Source: Chamaecrista fasciculata
Taxonomy: Eukaryota > Streptophyta > Magnoliopsida > Fabales > Fabaceae
Reading direction: 5' to 3'
DNA: 64,000 nucleotides
NCBI GenBank assembly: GCA_003254925.1
Contig: QANZ01052659.1
Location: 1-64,000, forward strand
Shown here: in pieces, positions 59,854-64,000 of the stretch
Layout: the number at the start of each line of letters is the position of its first letter
Numbering within the stretch: the stretch's first letter is position 1
Made by a program: the position numbers and the translations under genes
Notes under the pieces: generated by a model
The model's database searches: none
Told to the model about the DNA's origin: nothing
The model's input: the letters and a program-made list of their open reading frames with translations, nothing else

Positions 59854-62800
59854 ATGATGAAGGAGCCTTCCTCTGCTGGATTCGAAAGGCTCAAGGATTA
59901 CGGTCAGGAAGACGCTTTTGCCCTCTGGGATGAGCTCTCTCCCGACCAACGTCACCTCCTCGTCAAGGACATTGAAGTAATCTCCCCTTCCTTCCACCAT
60001 TTCGATTCTCGTCCATTCAAAATTATGCTCTTTTGTTTTGTTTCTCACGAATCAATGCTATTTAAGCTTTACTTAGAGTTGCAGCTCAACTTTTTCCTTT
60101 TTCCTATTTCAAATCACATTACCTACTGTGACTTTGTTTTGTTTTGCCCTAATTATTCTGTTCATTCGTTTCGTAGTGTTTGGATCTCTCCAGGATTGAC
60201 CGAATTGTTCCATGTTCACTTCGATCTCAAGGTTTGTCGTTCTTTCTTTCTGTAGAATTCATGCGACTTTCGCTTCCTGAGGTGAAAGTTAGAACTCATG
60301 GGCAACGTTTTAATTCAGGACTTCCGGCGGCTGNATGGGCAACGTTTTAATTCAGGACTTCCGGCGGCTGCCATTGAACCTGTGCCAGAGAGCAGTGTGT
60401 CGACGGTGGAGGAGCGAACCCAAGAGGAAAGAGAGAAATGGTGGAAAAAGGGATTGAAGGCTATATTGGAAGGAAAGTTAGCAGTATTGCTTTTATCTGG
60501 CGGCCAGGTAGGTTTACGATTCGTATTGTCTAGTTTTAATTGTTCTGCTTCTACGGTTGTCTTGAATTTTTTGTTCTATCGTTGGGGATATATCTTTCTT
60601 TCTTTTTCTTACTTTGTTTGGGGGTTTGGTGTCAAGTTCTTTTCGCTTAATCAAGTGCTTTGCTGTGTCGGTTTGATTCCGTGAACTTTACCACTCTAAA
60701 AGGGGCATTATTAATATGATGATGATGATAAAGATAACATAGAATGCGATTTCTCCCTTTTCCATCAACATTATCTTCGTATAATTGTCCCTAAAAGGCA
60801 TCATTATTCACAGGAAATGGACAAATTTGTTTACTCCGTAATGGAAAGCCATTAAGCATATGCTTTTGAACTTTAATTTTAATAGATTAATTTGATCTGT
60901 TATTATGTAGGGCCACTTTTAGATGCTAGTATAATGTGACTTTTTGGTGTTTCTTTGTGATAGGCGATTCATATCGGTGTCTGTGACTTGGTTTTGTTGT
61001 AATCATTAAGTACAGTAGAGCTGCTTTAAAACTACTCCTTTCTCATCGGGTTTCAACTAAGAGCAAAATAGTTATAACTTATAATTATTTCATTTGATTT
61101 GTGGCATTAACATAATCATTATACTTGGAGTACTTTTTATCCAAAAAATTAGAACTACTTTTTTTAGTTTATATTAATTCCTGTTGATGTGCTTTATGGG
61201 GAATTTCTGCTTATTAGTGAGGATTGTCTGTCTACCTAAAGCACTGCCATTAACTTATGTTGTTTCGGCATGTCAAAAATGGAAAAATGAGATAACAGCT
61301 TAACCTTAACGGCATATATTTGATGATTAGAACTGATTATGGTTATTTATTGCTTTTGTTCTGTATTTACTTATTATTTATTTATTTTATTGAGTATACT
61401 GCTACTTAAATTAATTGAATCAAACCATTTATTGATCCCCTCCTGGCTTCATCTGTAAACATCCCAACTGATCCCATGATGATCTAAAATGCATTTCCCC
61501 TTCTCTAATTGTCTATAGGCATATAATATTTTAAAAATGTTCTGAAAGGTACATCAAGATAATGTGAGAGACTACCTTTGTAGTATTTTTTTTTCTCTCA
61601 TGAAATAAGAAGTTTACCTTCCCCAAATAAGTACTAATATGACCTTACTGTCACGATTACTATGTGAAGTGAGATCAAATTTGCCCATGAGTTCATTTCT
61701 GTACCTGGCATACATTTTCTACAGGAGATATGCTTTGACCATTTAAATTTTAAAAAAATTGGATGTTCTAGTTGTTTCAATACTTGAGCATAAACATGTT
61801 TCATAGTATATGCGCATAAGAAAAATCTTTCCCCAAAAGAATCCTGTGAAAGGATAATAGTTTATTTAATTTGTTTTCCGCTCACCGTTTTAGCCATGGG
61901 ATGATATTTATGTCCTTGTTGCTATCCTGCATTCTTGACCTAAAATTCTGTCTTCATTCAAATTGCTAAACTTCAACTGATCTCTCTTTTTGGCTGACTC
62001 ACTGTTTTCCCAAAACTGTAAATGCAGGGGACGCGACTAGGAAGCTCAGATCCAAAAGGATGCTTTAGTGAGTATATCTCAGCTAGTGTTGAAGTTAAAT
62101 TGTTATAGTTCAAGTGTCTTTAATTGGAAACTTGACGTGTGCTACAATAGCAATATTGTCCTGTTATAATTTTTTTACGGAATTTACTGTTGTGAAATAA
62201 TTGAATCTTACTGTTTAGACTCTTTGGGAAATGTAATAAAACTGATCACTATATATTGTATAGAGAATTCAATTGATGTCTACTGTGTATGTTGGGCCCA
62301 TAAATGAATTCAGGCTTTCCATTGAACAAAGTCCTTGACCATAGCCATTATGTTTTTTTTTTTAATCTTGTTGTGAATTTTCTTAATTCTAATTCCCAGC
62401 CAAATTGTCTTAATTCTTCTGAGTTTGGTTTTTCTCTTTTTTCCTCTTTTCGTTTTGGGCTTGTCATGATGCTTTCAACTTGGACTGAAAGCCTTCTTAA
62501 CAATTTATTGAAGCCTTTGTATTCACTGTGAACCCATTATAACTAAACCCTTTTACGGATGCTGGTATAAAAGGAATAAGCTTATGAAGGAATCAAGCCA
62601 CTTTTGAAGAAGGGAAAGGAAGTTATTCAGTTTGTTGGAATTTTCACTCCTGTTTGCCTTGACAAAGTTTCAGCTAAAATGGGCCAAAGGCAATAATTTG
62701 TTTGCATTTCTGTGAAAGGTTTATGGGTCTTCCTTTAATTGTGATATTATGATATTGTTGTTGTTAGAATTTGATTTTTAGAGCAATTATTAAACATATG

Positions 62801-63803
62801 TGCTCTTCTTGTTTCAATTACTCTTTGGTTTTAGATATTGGACTTCCATCTGGAAAGTCACTTTTTCAACTCCAAGCTGAGCGAATTTTGTGTGTACAGA
62901 GGCTAGCTGCTCAAGCTCATGCTACAAATGAGAGTAAATATCGGTCCTTCTGGTTTAATTTGTTCCTGAATTATTCTGTGTATCACCTCCTCAGTTTATC
63001 AATTGCAGGCTCAAATTCTTCAGTGCAAATACACTGGTACATAATGACTAGTCCATTTACTGATGCTGCAACACGCAAATTCTTTGAAAATCATAAATAT
63101 TTTGGTCTCGAAGCAGACCAAGTAAGAAACTTTTGAACCTTTTTCTTGTGTTCTTTTTCTACCTGTTTTGCATTGCACAGGGTTTTCTTACTTTGGGTTT
63201 ACTTCTTTGACATAGATTACCTTCTTCCAGCAAGGGACAATCCCTTGTGTTTCAAAGGACGGTAGATTAATTATGGAGACTCCATACAGTGTATGATCTC
63301 TTTCTTTTACTGAGCTTGATACTTTTTTCTTGTTTACTCTGATCATTTATCATTTCATATTTTAAATCCAGGTAGCAAAGGCTCCTGATGGAAATGGTGG
63401 AGTATACTCAGGTATCTTAAGAATTATTTTAGCCTTTTATATACTTTTTAATTTGAAATGCTGGCGTAGGTTGTAGTTTAATGTTTCATTTATTGTTCGT
63501 ATATAACTTAATTGCTTTATTAGTATATTTACATCTTTTTTGTTGTTCAGCTCTAAAAGATTCAAAATTACTGGAAGATATGGCCTCAAAAGGAATCAAG
63601 TATATTGATTGCTACGGAGTTGATAATGCCCTGGTGAAGCTTTCTAGCTTTCTGTTTTGTATCATTAATTAGTAGGTTTCCTGGTTAGCTTAATTTAAGA
63701 CTTGGTAATTATGGCATTTGAATAGGTTCGAGTAGCTGATCCATCTTTCCTGGGATACTTTATTGATAAAGGTGTAGCTGCTGCTGCAAAAGTTGTCCGC
63801 AAG
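59854..63803 (+). CDS. UAP1: UDP-N-acetylglucosamine pyrophosphorylase, N-terminal part
   Basis: Converts UTP and N-acetylglucosamine-1-phosphate to UDP-GlcNAc and pyrophosphate in the cytosol, supplying glycosylation and GPI anchors. Ten exons are visible: 59854-59976, 60177-60231, 60356-60507, 62028-62067, 62835-62933, 63009-63121, 63216-63290, 63372-63411, 63551-63633, 63726-63803; phases agree and the last ends at a GT donor, so the gene continues beyond the window. About 286 residues of an expected roughly 500 are seen. The nucleotide-binding signature LLSGGQGTRLGSSDPKG is split by intron 3 (residues 105-121). GLPSGKSLFQLQAERI, IHWYIMTSPFTDAATRKFF, FFQQGTIPCVSKDGRL and KYIDCYGVDNALVRVADP are further family blocks. 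The gene has two adjacent ATGs; the first was taken. The start of exon 3 is duplicated at an N (60298-60370), and splicing to the second AG restores a normal protein. Confidence 0.94.
60298..60370 (+). repeat. 36-bp duplication on both sides of an N
   Basis: Positions 60298-60333 and 60335-60370 are identical 36-mers starting ATGGGCAACGTTTTAATTC, separated only by the N at 60334. The unit spans the intron 2 acceptor and the first 15 bases of exon 3. Confidence 0.92.
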
Positions 63804-64000
63804 GTAACTACCCAACTAAGTAATTTGGTAACTCAAGAAGACTACCAATTTTATTTCTTCTTAGCTGTGCTCTGTGCAGAGTAAAACCTTTTTGCTGTGG
63901 ATTTTGAACTTTATAATACTTAGGTTGTTGAATGGGTGCTGGTACAAACAAGTATTTAGATTTAGATTATCAATTATTTAGATTTGTGTTTATCGTATTC

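Noticed and set aside
1..64000. CRISPR array, bacterial operon or viral insertion
   Set aside because: No regularly spaced repeats with unique spacers, no bacterial gene structure and no viral domains other than LTR-retrotransposon pol were seen.

Overview
This is nuclear DNA from a flowering plant, most likely a eudicot. It is AT-rich, its genes carry many short exons with GT-AG introns, the identifiable proteins are plant families (PLATZ zinc protein, HD-ZIP III, golgin candidate 6), and gene-free stretches are filled with plant-type transposons (Ty1/copia, L1-type LINEs, CACTA, Mutator-like, MITEs, tRNA-derived SINEs). The exact species cannot be read from the sequence.

Layout. 1-3.4 kb: intergenic DNA with a 1.46 kb Mutator-like element. 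3.5-11.9 kb: an 8.4 kb non-autonomous CACTA-like transposon carrying a broken, exon-intron-preserving piece of an HD-ZIP class III gene, a second promoter-like captured stretch and a nested inverted-repeat element. 12-25 kb: AT-rich intergenic DNA with MITEs, a SINE cluster with a local tandem duplication, and degraded LINEs. 25.4-28.4 kb: an intact four-exon PLATZ gene on the minus strand. 29.3-30.7 kb: a second Mutator-like element with a perfect 10-bp target duplication. 30.7-36.5 kb: AT-rich DNA with local tandem duplications. 36.5-41.8 kb: a decayed copia element interrupted by a 2.05 kb solo LTR of another family.

The last third is genic. A golgin candidate 6 (p115/Uso1 tethering factor) gene runs on the plus strand at 43.6-53.3 kb. 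It converges on an RRP8-like rRNA methyltransferase gene on the minus strand at 54.1-57.0 kb. A UDP-N-acetylglucosamine pyrophosphorylase gene starts at 59.85 kb on the plus strand and runs off the window. These genes serve unrelated housekeeping roles (Golgi tethering, rRNA modification, nucleotide-sugar synthesis); nothing suggests they are co-regulated.

The assembly has one 297-base gap and four single-N joins. Three joins have visible consequences: one removes part of a golgin exon, one duplicates 36 bp at an exon edge of the pyrophosphorylase gene, and one follows a 226-bp duplicated segment. No new enzymatic or defence system was found. The most notable observations are the CACTA gene capture, a series of tiny A-tailed insertions flanked by target duplications that look like extremely truncated LINE tails, a shared module in two different Mutator-like elements, and a perfect 22-bp-arm palindrome.
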